Below, piece by piece: positions 16,566 to 24,181 of a stretch of DNA of 36,183 nt. This stretch comes from SAR116 cluster bacterium AG-335-B03. GTDB taxonomy: Bacteria; Pseudomonadota; Alphaproteobacteria; Puniceispirillales; Marisalimonadaceae. The notes under the pieces were generated by a model, which saw only the letters and a list, made by a program, of their open reading frames with translations, ran no database searches and was not told the DNA's origin. Position 1 is the stretch's first letter, and each line of letters opens with the position of its first letter. Position numbers and translations under genes: made by a program. The stretch covers positions 1-36,183 of the forward strand of contig QBZG01000012.1 of assembly GCA_003282435.1 (NCBI GenBank), read 5' to 3'.

Positions 16566-17275
16566 GGATATATCATTCCCTCCTCAATTGCATTTGTTTC
16601 AATAATAGCATTATCAATTTCAATTATCTTTTTTACAAATATACCTGGGGTTATAACATTTTCTGGATTAGTTTGATCAGGTTCTATAAGTTTTCTTACT
16701 TGAATTAAAGATTGTCTTGCTGCCATACACATTATAGGATTAAAATTTCTTGCAGTTTTTTTAAAAGTCAGATTACCATATCTATCTGATACATCAGCCT
16801 TTATTAGTGCAAAATCTGCATTGAGGGCCTCTTCCAAAATATACTTCTTGCCATTAAAGATTTTTTCTTCTTTTCCAATTGCTAAAGGAGTTCCAACCGC
16901 TGTTGCAGTATAGAATGCAGGTATACCTGATCCCGCAGCTCTAATTCTTTCTGCTAAAGTGCCTTGTGGGACAACTTCTAATTCTATTTCACCCTTGTTG
17001 TATAGTTCTTGAAAAGTTATACCTTTGGGTGATCTAGCAAATGAACAAATTACTTTTTTAACCTGTTTTTGACCAATTAATGCACCAAGGCCAACTCGTC
17101 CATTTCCAGAGTTATTAGCAATAATAGTGAGATCTTTAGCTCCATGATCAATCAAACCGTGAAGAAGTTCTATTGGACTTCCCGCTTCTCCAAAACCTCC
17201 AACCATAATTGTAGCTCCATCAAAAACATCTGATAACATTTCTGCAATTTCTGTTTTTATTTTGTTGATTTGCAT
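16562..17275 (-). CDS. CoA transferase subunit A, 3-oxoadipate/3-oxoacid type (PcaI-like)
   Basis: A 237-residue alpha subunit. The CoA-binding glycine loop VGGFGEAGSP lies at residues 25-34. TIIANNSGNGRVGLGAL, VPQGTLAERIRAAGSGIPAFYT and ADFALIKADVSDRYGNLTFKKTARNFNPIMCMAA follow in the usual order; the 'NN-x-GNG' stretch is typical of PcaI. With subunit B it moves CoA from succinyl-CoA (or a similar donor) to a 3-oxo acid or dicarboxylic acid. First gene of the two-gene unit, divergent from the PimC-like gene; the short spacer presumably carries both promoters. Confidence 0.92.
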   Translation of the reverse strand: MQINKIKTEIAEMLSDVFDGATIMVGGFGEAGSPIELLHGLIDHGAKDLTIIANNSGNGRVGLGALIGQKQVKKVICSFARSPKGITFQELYNKGEIELEVVPQGTLAERIRAAGSGIPAFYTATAVGTPLAIGKEEKIFNGKKYILEEALNADFALIKADVSDRYGNLTFKKTARNFNPIMCMAARQSLIQVRKLIEPDQTNPENVITPGIFVKKIIEIDNAIIETNAIEEGMIYP

Positions 17276-17361
17276 TTTGCGCTTTCATGTTGTTTAAATT
17301 CTTTTAAAATATATAATATAATTTATACACTAAAAATAAATTAAACTGAATGGTAATAAAA

Positions 17362-18558
17362 ATGAATTTTGAATACTCCAAAAAAGATGAAAACTTTCGA
17401 AAAGAAGTGAAAGATTGGCTTGATGAAACCCTACCCAAATCTCTTTCCGAAAAAGTAAAGAAATATCAAAGACTAACGAAAGAGGATTATGAAATATTCA
17501 TGAACAACCTAACTGCTAAAGGTTGGTTAGCATGGCACTGGCCTAAAAAACATGGGGGAACAGGTTGGAACGCAATTGAAAAACATATTTTTGAAGAAGA
17601 AATAATTAAGGCTTCTGCTCCCAGGATTGTACCTTTTGGAGTTAATATGCTAGGTCCAGTATTGATAGAATTTGGAACTGAAGAACAAAAAAATTATTAT
17701 CTTCCTAGAATTTTAAGTAATGAGGATTGGTGGGCACAAGGTTACTCTGAACCAGGTGCTGGTTCGGATCTAGCTAGTTTAAAAACAACAGCAGTAGATA
17801 AAGGTGATCACTATCTAGTTAATGGCCAAAAAACTTGGACTACTCTTGGTCATCATGCAGATAAAATATTTTGCTTAGTTAAAACAGATTTAAATGCAAA
17901 ACCGCAACTTGGAATTTCTTTTTTATTGATTGATATGGATACTCCTGGGGTCGAAGTAAAACCAATAATCACCTTAGATGGTGAACATGAAGTGAATGAA
18001 GTATGGTTTACAAATGTAAAAGTTCCCAAAAAAAATATTGTAGGAAAAGAAAATGAAGGATGGACTTATGCAAAATATTTATTAACTTTTGAGCGAACTG
18101 GTATCGCTGGTGTCCCTTATTCAAAATCAGCATTAAATCACTTAAAAATGATATCTAAAAGATCTTTAAAAAATGGCAAACCCTTAATTGAAGATCCTAT
18201 TTTCTCTTCTGAGATTGCTGAACTAGAAATAGATTTATTAGCTATGGAAATTTTCAATTTAAGGACAGTAAGTGCTGCCGCAGAAGGAAAAGCTCCTGGG
18301 ATGGAAAGCTCATTACTTAAAATCAAAGGGACGCTTGTAAGACAAAAAACAACCGAGTTACTCAGAAAAGCACTAGGTCCACAAGCGCTTCCTTATTTAC
18401 CAGAGCAATTTGATGAAGGATGGAATGAGATGCCAGTTGGACCTAGTTATGCTGGCCCAATAGCAAAACAATACTTTAATATGCGGAAGATATCTATATA
18501 TGGCGGATCTAACGAGATCCAAAAAAATATAGTAGCAAAAGCATCATTTGGCTTATAG
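17362..18558 (+). CDS. acyl-CoA dehydrogenase, pimeloyl-CoA dehydrogenase large-subunit (PimC) type
   Basis: A 398-residue FAD enzyme: N-terminal helical domain, GYSEPGAGSDLASLKT and VNGQKTWTTLGHHAD (FAD and substrate contacts, about 127-166), and the C-terminal helical domain ending SIYGGSNEIQKNIVAK. The usual catalytic Glu before that motif is replaced (YGG for YEG), but Glu244 in FERTGIAG lies at the alternative base position used by isovaleryl-CoA dehydrogenase, so it should be active. Sequence and order (large then small subunit, eight bases apart) match PimC/PimD and other heteromeric ACADs acting on dicarboxyl- or steroid-side-chain-CoA. I chose ATG 362 bases after 17000 over the one at 17350 because GGTAA precedes it. 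Confidence 0.9.
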   Translation: MNFEYSKKDENFRKEVKDWLDETLPKSLSEKVKKYQRLTKEDYEIFMNNLTAKGWLAWHWPKKHGGTGWNAIEKHIFEEEIIKASAPRIVPFGVNMLGPVLIEFGTEEQKNYYLPRILSNEDWWAQGYSEPGAGSDLASLKTTAVDKGDHYLVNGQKTWTTLGHHADKIFCLVKTDLNAKPQLGISFLLIDMDTPGVEVKPIITLDGEHEVNEVWFTNVKVPKKNIVGKENEGWTYAKYLLTFERTGIAGVPYSKSALNHLKMISKRSLKNGKPLIEDPIFSSEIAELEIDLLAMEIFNLRTVSAAAEGKAPGMESSLLKIKGTLVRQKTTELLRKALGPQALPYLPEQFDEGWNEMPVGPSYAGPIAKQYFNMRKISIYGGSNEIQKNIVAKASFGL

Positions 18559-18566
18559 GAACAAAT

Positions 18567-19685
18567 ATGGATTTTACATTATCTGAAGAAAGAAAAATGC
18601 TTCAGGAGACTGTTGGAAAGTTTTTTAATAGTAATTATAAAAATATAGATAAAAGAAGCGAAAATGTAAATTTACCTGAAGGTTATTCAAAAGAATTTTG
18701 GAAAGAAAGTTCAGATTTAGGAGTAATTAGTGCTTTAGTATCTCCAAAGTTTGGTGGATTAGGTGGAAGTGGAGAAGACATTTCAATTATATTTGAACTT
18801 GTAGGAAAATCACTATGTGTAGAGCCTTTTTTGTCATCAGCTGTGTTATCTAGTACTGTATTATCTTCAATATCAAATCCAAGAAATGATTTAATTACTG
18901 ACATAATAGAAGGAAATTTATTAATATCATTTGCTCATTGTGAAATGAATAATAGGTATGAAGATCATTACATTGAGACTAATGCTTATTTAAAAAATGA
19001 TGAATGGAATATTAATGGAACTAAATCATTTGTCATGAATGGAGATGATGCTAGCAAAATCATTGTTTCAGCAAGAATAAATGGTGATGTAAATGACAGG
19101 GATGGAATAGGACTATTTTTGGTTGATAATGACCAAACTTTAAAAAGACCTTATAATACAATAGATGGTTATAGGTCGACAGAGCTAACTTTTAAAGATT
19201 TAAAAGGTGAATTACTTGCAAAAGATGAAAATGCTCTAAAATGCATTATCAAAGCTAATTCTGCAGGTGCCCTAGCTTTGTCAGCAGAAGCTTTAGGTAT
19301 TATGCAAATTTGTTTTGATTTAACACTTGATTATTTGAAGACAAGAAAACAATTTGGTAAATCTATTGGAGCTTTTCAAAGTATTCAACATAGGATGGTT
19401 GATATGATGCTTGAGATAGAACAAGTGAAATCAGCAGTAATGTTAGCTTCATCCACTTTTGAGACAGATGATTTAACAAGAGATAAAAATATTTCAGCAG
19501 CAAAAAATTTGGTTGGTAGAGTTGGTAAATTAATTGCTGAAGAAACAATTCAATTACATGGGGGAATTGCAATGACTTGGGAGTATTCTGCAGCACATTA
19601 TGCAAAAAGACTTATAATGATAGATCATTTAATGGGTGATAGCGATTATCACAGAGATAGATTTAAACTTTTAAGCAACTTTTAA
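18567..19685 (+). CDS. acyl-CoA dehydrogenase, small-subunit (PimD) type, probably non-catalytic
   Basis: A 372-residue ACAD-fold protein starting MDFTLSEERKMLQETV, with LDYLKTRKQFGKSIGAFQSIQHRMVDM and TIQLHGGIAMTWEYSAAHYAKRL in the C-terminal domain. The usual end motif (Y-E-G-T-x-E-I-Q) is replaced by MIDHLMGDSDYH. No Glu stands at the alternative position either (KANSAGALALSAE). Both catalytic-base sites are therefore empty, as expected of the second subunit in heteromeric ACADs such as PimD. It follows the large-subunit gene by eight bases with GGA ahead of its ATG. Its stop overlaps the stop of the convergent thioesterase gene by four bases. Confidence 0.9.
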   Translation: MDFTLSEERKMLQETVGKFFNSNYKNIDKRSENVNLPEGYSKEFWKESSDLGVISALVSPKFGGLGGSGEDISIIFELVGKSLCVEPFLSSAVLSSTVLSSISNPRNDLITDIIEGNLLISFAHCEMNNRYEDHYIETNAYLKNDEWNINGTKSFVMNGDDASKIIVSARINGDVNDRDGIGLFLVDNDQTLKRPYNTIDGYRSTELTFKDLKGELLAKDENALKCIIKANSAGALALSAEALGIMQICFDLTLDYLKTRKQFGKSIGAFQSIQHRMVDMMLEIEQVKSAVMLASSTFETDDLTRDKNISAAKNLVGRVGKLIAEETIQLHGGIAMTWEYSAAHYAKRLIMIDHLMGDSDYHRDRFKLLSNF

Positions 19686-20938
19686 TTATTAACTAACAAA
19701 ATAGATGCCTTACTTCTAAAATCTTTTGGAACTTCAATAGATTTTCTCTTTTTTAAGTCAAATAAAACTGCGACTATTTCAATATCCATCAAAATATCAC
19801 CTGAGGCATCATCAACCATGTGATGGATGAATTTAAGGGATTTATTACCAATTTTAGTAAAATTAGTATGCATGGTAACAGCCATACCAAGAGGTGCTTT
19901 TTTAAAATATCTAACTGAATAATCGAGAGCGGCTGAACCAATACTATATTCAGTCCTCCAATTGTAATCTGCCCCACAATAAGTAAATAAATGAGTTGCC
20001 GCATCAGAGACGCACCCAATTTTAAACTGACTGGAACCCACTAATTCATAATCTAAATCCCAAGTATTTACGGCTTTTTTACACGATATGAAAGCTTTTT
20101 TAGATGGTTTATTTGAAGGTCTCTTGTCAGATAGTGGACGTAAATCTTTAAATTGTGGTTCGTTGAGATAAGTAAAGCTTTTAATAGAAAAAATTTCATT
20201 TATTATTTTTTTTATTTTTTCATCAATTTTAAATGAAATATTAGTTTCAAAATATGCTGATACATTTTGGTTATCAATACAGTAAATTTTAGTGAGTAAA
20301 ATTATTTTATCATCATCAATATTTTTTATAGTAAAAATAAATTCTAAGGCATTCCCAAGGTTTACTTCTTTACTAAAAATACATCTTTCATTAACAATTT
20401 GAAAAATTAAATTATCTGAAGTTTTACTTGAAATTTTATTGAAAAGAATTTTAATAGCATCATTGTGTTTTCCAAAGTAATATTGAACGTTCATGTGAGA
20501 CATTTGATCACAATCATTTTTTCTAACTAATCCTTTAAAAGCTGAAAAAATATCTTTTTCAATTACTGGTTTATTTTTCGAAATACTATCTAAATTTATA
20601 TCATTTACTCGATCTTTTTTAACCATCATTAATTGATCTTTTGAATCATTGTTTAAGTTGGTGAGATGCAATTTATGAATAATTTGAATATCATCTTTTT
20701 GTTGTATTAAATCTGTTAAAATGTAAATAGTTTGAAATTCTTGATAACTAAAAACAAGATTATCTATTTCTAATTTCTCATCAAAATTGAAATCTATTTT
20801 CTTATTTAATAATGAAGAAGTAAAACCTGTTGCCTCTTCAAAAAACTTATATATAGAAGATACTTTAAGTTGGTTGCTATTGTCCAAATCAAACTTTTTG
20901 ATAAGCCCCTTAAAAGTTTCTAAATTATTTATATGCAT
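19682..20938 (-). CDS. triple-hotdog acyl-CoA thioesterase-like protein
   Basis: A 418-residue protein made of three hotdog-like units, about 9-115, 134-255 and 285-410. The second carries the thioesterase hallmark NDCDQMSHMNVQYYFGKHNDA (from 141) and the third has GSAALDYSVRYFKKAPLGMAV with HHMVDDASGDILMDIE. Units 2 and 3 match the two-hotdog thioesterases common in Alphaproteobacteria. Unit 1 looks like a duplicate of unit 2: FKGLIKKFDLDN (9-20) against FKGLVRKNDCDQ (134-145), each followed by a similar hotdog helix. Unit 1 lacks the HMN motif and may be structural. Last gene of the kinase-ACAD-thioesterase operon, 25 bases after the ACAD. Acyl specificity unknown. Confidence 0.8.
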   Translation of the reverse strand: MHINNLETFKGLIKKFDLDNSNQLKVSSIYKFFEEATGFTSSLLNKKIDFNFDEKLEIDNLVFSYQEFQTIYILTDLIQQKDDIQIIHKLHLTNLNNDSKDQLMMVKKDRVNDINLDSISKNKPVIEKDIFSAFKGLVRKNDCDQMSHMNVQYYFGKHNDAIKILFNKISSKTSDNLIFQIVNERCIFSKEVNLGNALEFIFTIKNIDDDKIILLTKIYCIDNQNVSAYFETNISFKIDEKIKKIINEIFSIKSFTYLNEPQFKDLRPLSDKRPSNKPSKKAFISCKKAVNTWDLDYELVGSSQFKIGCVSDAATHLFTYCGADYNWRTEYSIGSAALDYSVRYFKKAPLGMAVTMHTNFTKIGNKSLKFIHHMVDDASGDILMDIEIVAVLFDLKKRKSIEVPKDFRSKASILLVNN

Positions 20939-20963
20939 AGAGTTAATAATATTAGGAATAATC

Positions 20964-22166
20964 CTAATTTCTATCTCTCAACTCTAATTTTGCAACGCTC
21001 ATATTATGAACCTCGTCTGGACCATCAGCCAACCTTAAAGCCCGAGCATAACCATATGCATAAGATAATGGAAAATCTGATGTTACACCACCGCCTCCAT
21101 GAATCTGTATTGCTCTATCAATCACTCTTGTGGCCATATTAGGTGCTACAACTTTAATCATTGAAATTTCTTTTCTTGCAATTTTATTTCCAACGGTATC
21201 CATCATATGAGCGGTCTTTAATACTAACAATCTAGCTTGTTCAATCTCAGCTCTACTTTCTGCTATTGCCTCCATAATAACACCCTGTTGGGCAATAGGT
21301 TTACCAAAAGCAACCCTAGACTTTGCTCGTGAAATCATTAATTCTAATGCTCTCTCGGCTTGACCAATTAATCTCATACAATGATGAATCCTACCTGGTC
21401 CCAGACGACCTTGAGCTATTTCAAACCCTCTTCCTTCACCTAGAAGAATATTGGAGGCGGGAACTTTTACGTCTTTAAACTCTACCTCAGCATGTCCATG
21501 TGGTGCATGATCATAACCAAACACAGGCAAATGCCTTAAAACTTTAACACCAGGGGTATTAAAAGGAACAAGTATCATAGACTGCTGTTTATACTTATCT
21601 GCACTAGGATCTGTTTTACCCATAAAAATCATAATCTTACACCTCGGATCCATCGCACCTGAGGTCCACCACTTCTTGGCATTAATTACATAGTGATCTC
21701 CATTCTTGACAATGCTAGCTTGAATATTAGAAGCATCTGAAGACGCTACATCTGGCTCGGTCATCGCGAAAGAAGATCTGATTTCTCCACTTAATAAAGG
21801 AGTTAGCCAATCTTTTTTCTGTTCTTCAGTACCATATCTTACCAAAACCTCCATATTTCCAGTATCTGGGGCAGAACAATTAAAAATTTCGGCACCTATT
21901 GGAGATCTTCCCATTATTTCACAAAGAGGAGCATATTCAGTATTAGTAAGACCTGCACCTAAATTACTTTCAGGAAGAAATAAGTTCCACAAACCCTCAG
22001 ATTTTGCTTTAGCTTTTAATGTTTCCATTATTTCTGGTATGCACCATCTTCCACCCTTCTCCACTTGATTTTTATAAACATCTTCATTTTCATAAACGTT
22101 TTCGTTCATAAAATTTGTAACTTTTTCTTGAAGATCTTTTACTTTTTGAGAATATTCGAAATCCAT
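20964..22166 (-). CDS. acyl-CoA dehydrogenase, ACAD10/ACAD11 type
   Basis: A 400-residue ACAD very like the dehydrogenase half of mammalian ACAD11: [75 protein letters not shown] and [10 protein letters not shown] are all present. The catalytic Glu position of the medium-chain enzyme (Y-E-G) is Asp381 here (A-D-G), as in that subfamily. It follows the phosphotransferase gene by nine bases, so the two proteins of this operon equal the two halves of the ACAD10/11 fusion. Family knowledge then suggests action on 4-phosphoacyl-CoA made by the kinase, rather than plain fatty acyl-CoA (inference). Confidence 0.92.
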   Translation of the reverse strand: MDFEYSQKVKDLQEKVTNFMNENVYENEDVYKNQVEKGGRWCIPEIMETLKAKAKSEGLWNLFLPESNLGAGLTNTEYAPLCEIMGRSPIGAEIFNCSAPDTGNMEVLVRYGTEEQKKDWLTPLLSGEIRSSFAMTEPDVASSDASNIQASIVKNGDHYVINAKKWWTSGAMDPRCKIMIFMGKTDPSADKYKQQSMILVPFNTPGVKVLRHLPVFGYDHAPHGHAEVEFKDVKVPASNILLGEGRGFEIAQGRLGPGRIHHCMRLIGQAERALELMISRAKSRVAFGKPIAQQGVIMEAIAESRAEIEQARLLVLKTAHMMDTVGNKIARKEISMIKVVAPNMATRVIDRAIQIHGGGGVTSDFPLSYAYGYARALRLADGPDEVHNMSVAKLELRDRN

Positions 22167-22175
22167 TTTTTTCCT

Positions 22176-23243
22176 CTAAGTTAAATTAAAAACATTATTT
22201 GCCCTATTTATAAGAGCATCGATTCTAGTTCCAAAATTTGCAAACCTTTTATCTTTTGTTTGTCCTTTTTGAAACCTATAAAATATTTGTTGTAATATAA
22301 CAGCTAACTTAAATGCACCAAAAGCATAATACCAGCTAATATTTTGTAAATTAAAACCAGTTTTTTGTGAGTAATAATCTATCATTTCAGTTCTAGTAGG
22401 ATAATAAATTTTATCTGTTGGCATTGAAGTAATATTTTTGCATTCTTCATAATCATTTTTATCAATCCAATAATTTAGCATATGTCCCACATCCATAAGA
22501 GGGTCACCTCTTGTACACATATCCCAATCAAACAACGCAACAGGTGTAATTTCTTCAGAGTTACTCCACATAATATTATCTAATTTAAAATCATTATGTA
22601 AAATAGTAGTCGCTTGTGGCTCAGGTAAATTTAATCTCAAATAGTTTATTAATTTGTCAAACTTAAGTTTAAGAATTTTGTTGTCAGTTGATTTTTTCCA
22701 TCTAACTTCCCATCCATCAAGTTGTCTTTTCACAAAGCCTTCAGGTCTTCCTAAATTTCCTAAACCCACGAGCTCTGGGTTAATTTTATGAAGCTCTGCC
22801 AAAACATCAATAATGCGAAAGCTCAATTTTCTTACATTTTCCTTAGTTTGTTTTATAAAAGGTTCCATTTTCTTTCTAATAACAAAGCCATTTCTTCTTT
22901 CAATAATATGAAAAGTCGAGCCAATTACGCTTTCATCACCGCAAAAATATAAACTTTTTGGTGCTAAAGAGAACATAGTATTGATTTTAGATTGAACAGT
23001 GTGCTCTCTAAACATGTCATGTGACGAAGGTGCTATTGGGCCTAAAGGTGGTCTTCTAAGTACATATTCTGTCTCATCTACTTTTAAAAGATAGGTTAAA
23101 TTTGCATGCCCTCCTGAAAATTGGAGAATTTCAATATTTTTAAATTGCATATTTAAAGTATCTTTTAAATATGAGCTCAAATTATTTAAATCAAGTTGCT
23201 CATCTTGTCTAATTTCAATTAATTCTTGGTCCATTAAATTCAT
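22176..23243 (-). CDS. phosphotransferase (APH family), ACAD10/11 N-terminal or LvaA-like acyl-CoA kinase
   Basis: A 355-residue APH-fold kinase. YVLRRPPLGP (60-69) is the ATP-side strand typical of the ACAD11 kinase domain. The catalytic loop is HNDFKLDN (216-223: Asp218 base, Asn223 metal), and the second metal motif is FDWDMCTRGDP (Asp239/Asp241). All key kinase residues are intact. In mammals the equivalent domain is fused to the ACAD and phosphorylates the hydroxyl of 4-hydroxyacyl-CoA; in Pseudomonas LvaA does this for 4-hydroxyvaleryl-CoA. An antibiotic resistance role is unlikely given the acyl-CoA neighbours. First gene of the operon; an alternative ATG lies at 23234. Confidence 0.9.
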   Translation of the reverse strand: MNLMDQELIEIRQDEQLDLNNLSSYLKDTLNMQFKNIEILQFSGGHANLTYLLKVDETEYVLRRPPLGPIAPSSHDMFREHTVQSKINTMFSLAPKSLYFCGDESVIGSTFHIIERRNGFVIRKKMEPFIKQTKENVRKLSFRIIDVLAELHKINPELVGLGNLGRPEGFVKRQLDGWEVRWKKSTDNKILKLKFDKLINYLRLNLPEPQATTILHNDFKLDNIMWSNSEEITPVALFDWDMCTRGDPLMDVGHMLNYWIDKNDYEECKNITSMPTDKIYYPTRTEMIDYYSQKTGFNLQNISWYYAFGAFKLAVILQQIFYRFQKGQTKDKRFANFGTRIDALINRANNVFNLT

Positions 23244-23359
23244 ATCAAGTTACCATTAATATTTTAATTTAAAATTATTTTGGTTATATTTTATAACTAT
23301 TTATTATGTTAAATAAAAGTATAATAAGTAAAAGATTATAATTAAATTCAAGGAAAAGT

Positions 23360-24142
23360 ATGAAAAATTTATTTGATTTAGATGGAAAAGCAGCGCTTGT
23401 TACAGGAGGGTCAAGAGGCATAGGAGCTATGATTGCTGAAGGGTTTGTTAGGAATAACGTTAAAACATATATAACATCTAGAAAAGCTGAAGCTTGCGAC
23501 TTTAAAGCGAAAGAACTTTCAGAATTTGGGGAATGTATTTCGGTCCCTGCTGACTTAACTGATATGAATGAAATGGATAAATTAGTCTCTCGAATAAAAG
23601 ACAAAGAAGAAAAACTTAATATTCTTGTAAATAATGCAGGTGCTGCGTGGGGTGCGTCTTTTGATGATTTTCCTGAAAATGGTTGGGATAAAGTAATGGA
23701 TACAAATGTAAAATCAGTGTTTTTCTTAACTCAAAAATTTGCTGATATTTTAGAGAAATCCGCTAGTAATACTGATCCATCAAGAATAATAAATGTAGGT
23801 TCGATAGATGGAATAGGCATCCCAAGAGCAGAGACATATTCCTACCCTGCTTCAAAAGCTGCTGTTCATCAACTTACTAGAGTTCTAGCAAATAGGTTAG
23901 CTAAAAGAAATATTAATGTTAATGCAATAGCCCCTGGTCCTTTTCAAAGTAATATGATGGCCCATACGCTTCGGGAGCATGGAGAAGAGATTAAGTCATC
24001 TGTACCAAGAGGTAGGATTGGTATCCCAGAAGATATGGCAGGAGTTTCAATTTTTTTGTCTTCGAAAGCCAGCTCTTATATTACCGGATCTATAATACCA
24101 GTGGATGGCGGTTCTCTTATAGCAAGAAGACACATGGAATGA
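23360..24142 (+). CDS. SDR family oxidoreductase (RhlG / 3-oxoacyl reductase-like)
   Basis: A 260-residue classical SDR: TGGSRGIG (15-22), TSRKAE after strand 2 (NADP-type), NNAG (91-94), Ser148 in INVGSIDGI, YPASK (Tyr162, Lys166), and IAPGPFQSNM plus SSYITGSIIPVDGG near the end. It looks like gluconate-5-dehydrogenase/RhlG-type members that reduce or oxidise 3-oxo/3-hydroxyacyl groups. Divergent from the kinase gene (116-base spacer containing TATAAT at 23320, not significant alone). AAGGA precedes the ATG. In a 4-hydroxyacyl route it could interconvert 3-hydroxy and 3-oxoacyl-CoA, or reduce a 4-oxo acid (inference). Confidence 0.9.
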   Translation: MKNLFDLDGKAALVTGGSRGIGAMIAEGFVRNNVKTYITSRKAEACDFKAKELSEFGECISVPADLTDMNEMDKLVSRIKDKEEKLNILVNNAGAAWGASFDDFPENGWDKVMDTNVKSVFFLTQKFADILEKSASNTDPSRIINVGSIDGIGIPRAETYSYPASKAAVHQLTRVLANRLAKRNINVNAIAPGPFQSNMMAHTLREHGEEIKSSVPRGRIGIPEDMAGVSIFLSSKASSYITGSIIPVDGGSLIARRHME

Positions 24143-24181
24143 AAAATTACTAAAATAATTAAGTTAATTTTAGCTAATTTT
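24143..24181. terminator. weak possible bidirectional terminator
   Basis: AAAATTACTAAAAT (24143-24156) can pair with ATTTTAGCTAATTTT (24167-24181), one base bulged, around a 10-base loop. It sits between the converging SDR and acyl-CoA ligase genes and overlaps the end of the latter. The stem is almost all A-T and therefore weak; only its position between two stop codons supports a terminator role. Confidence 0.3.

Noticed and set aside
22176-23243. Aminoglycoside resistance kinase
   Set aside because: The APH fold is shared, but the RRPPLGP strand and the operon with an ACAD11-like dehydrogenase place it with acyl-CoA-linked kinases.
23320-23325. TATAAT as a -10 promoter element of the SDR gene
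   Set aside because: A perfect hexamer, but no reasonable -35 lies 16-18 bases upstream, and such hexamers are common by chance in DNA this AT-rich.
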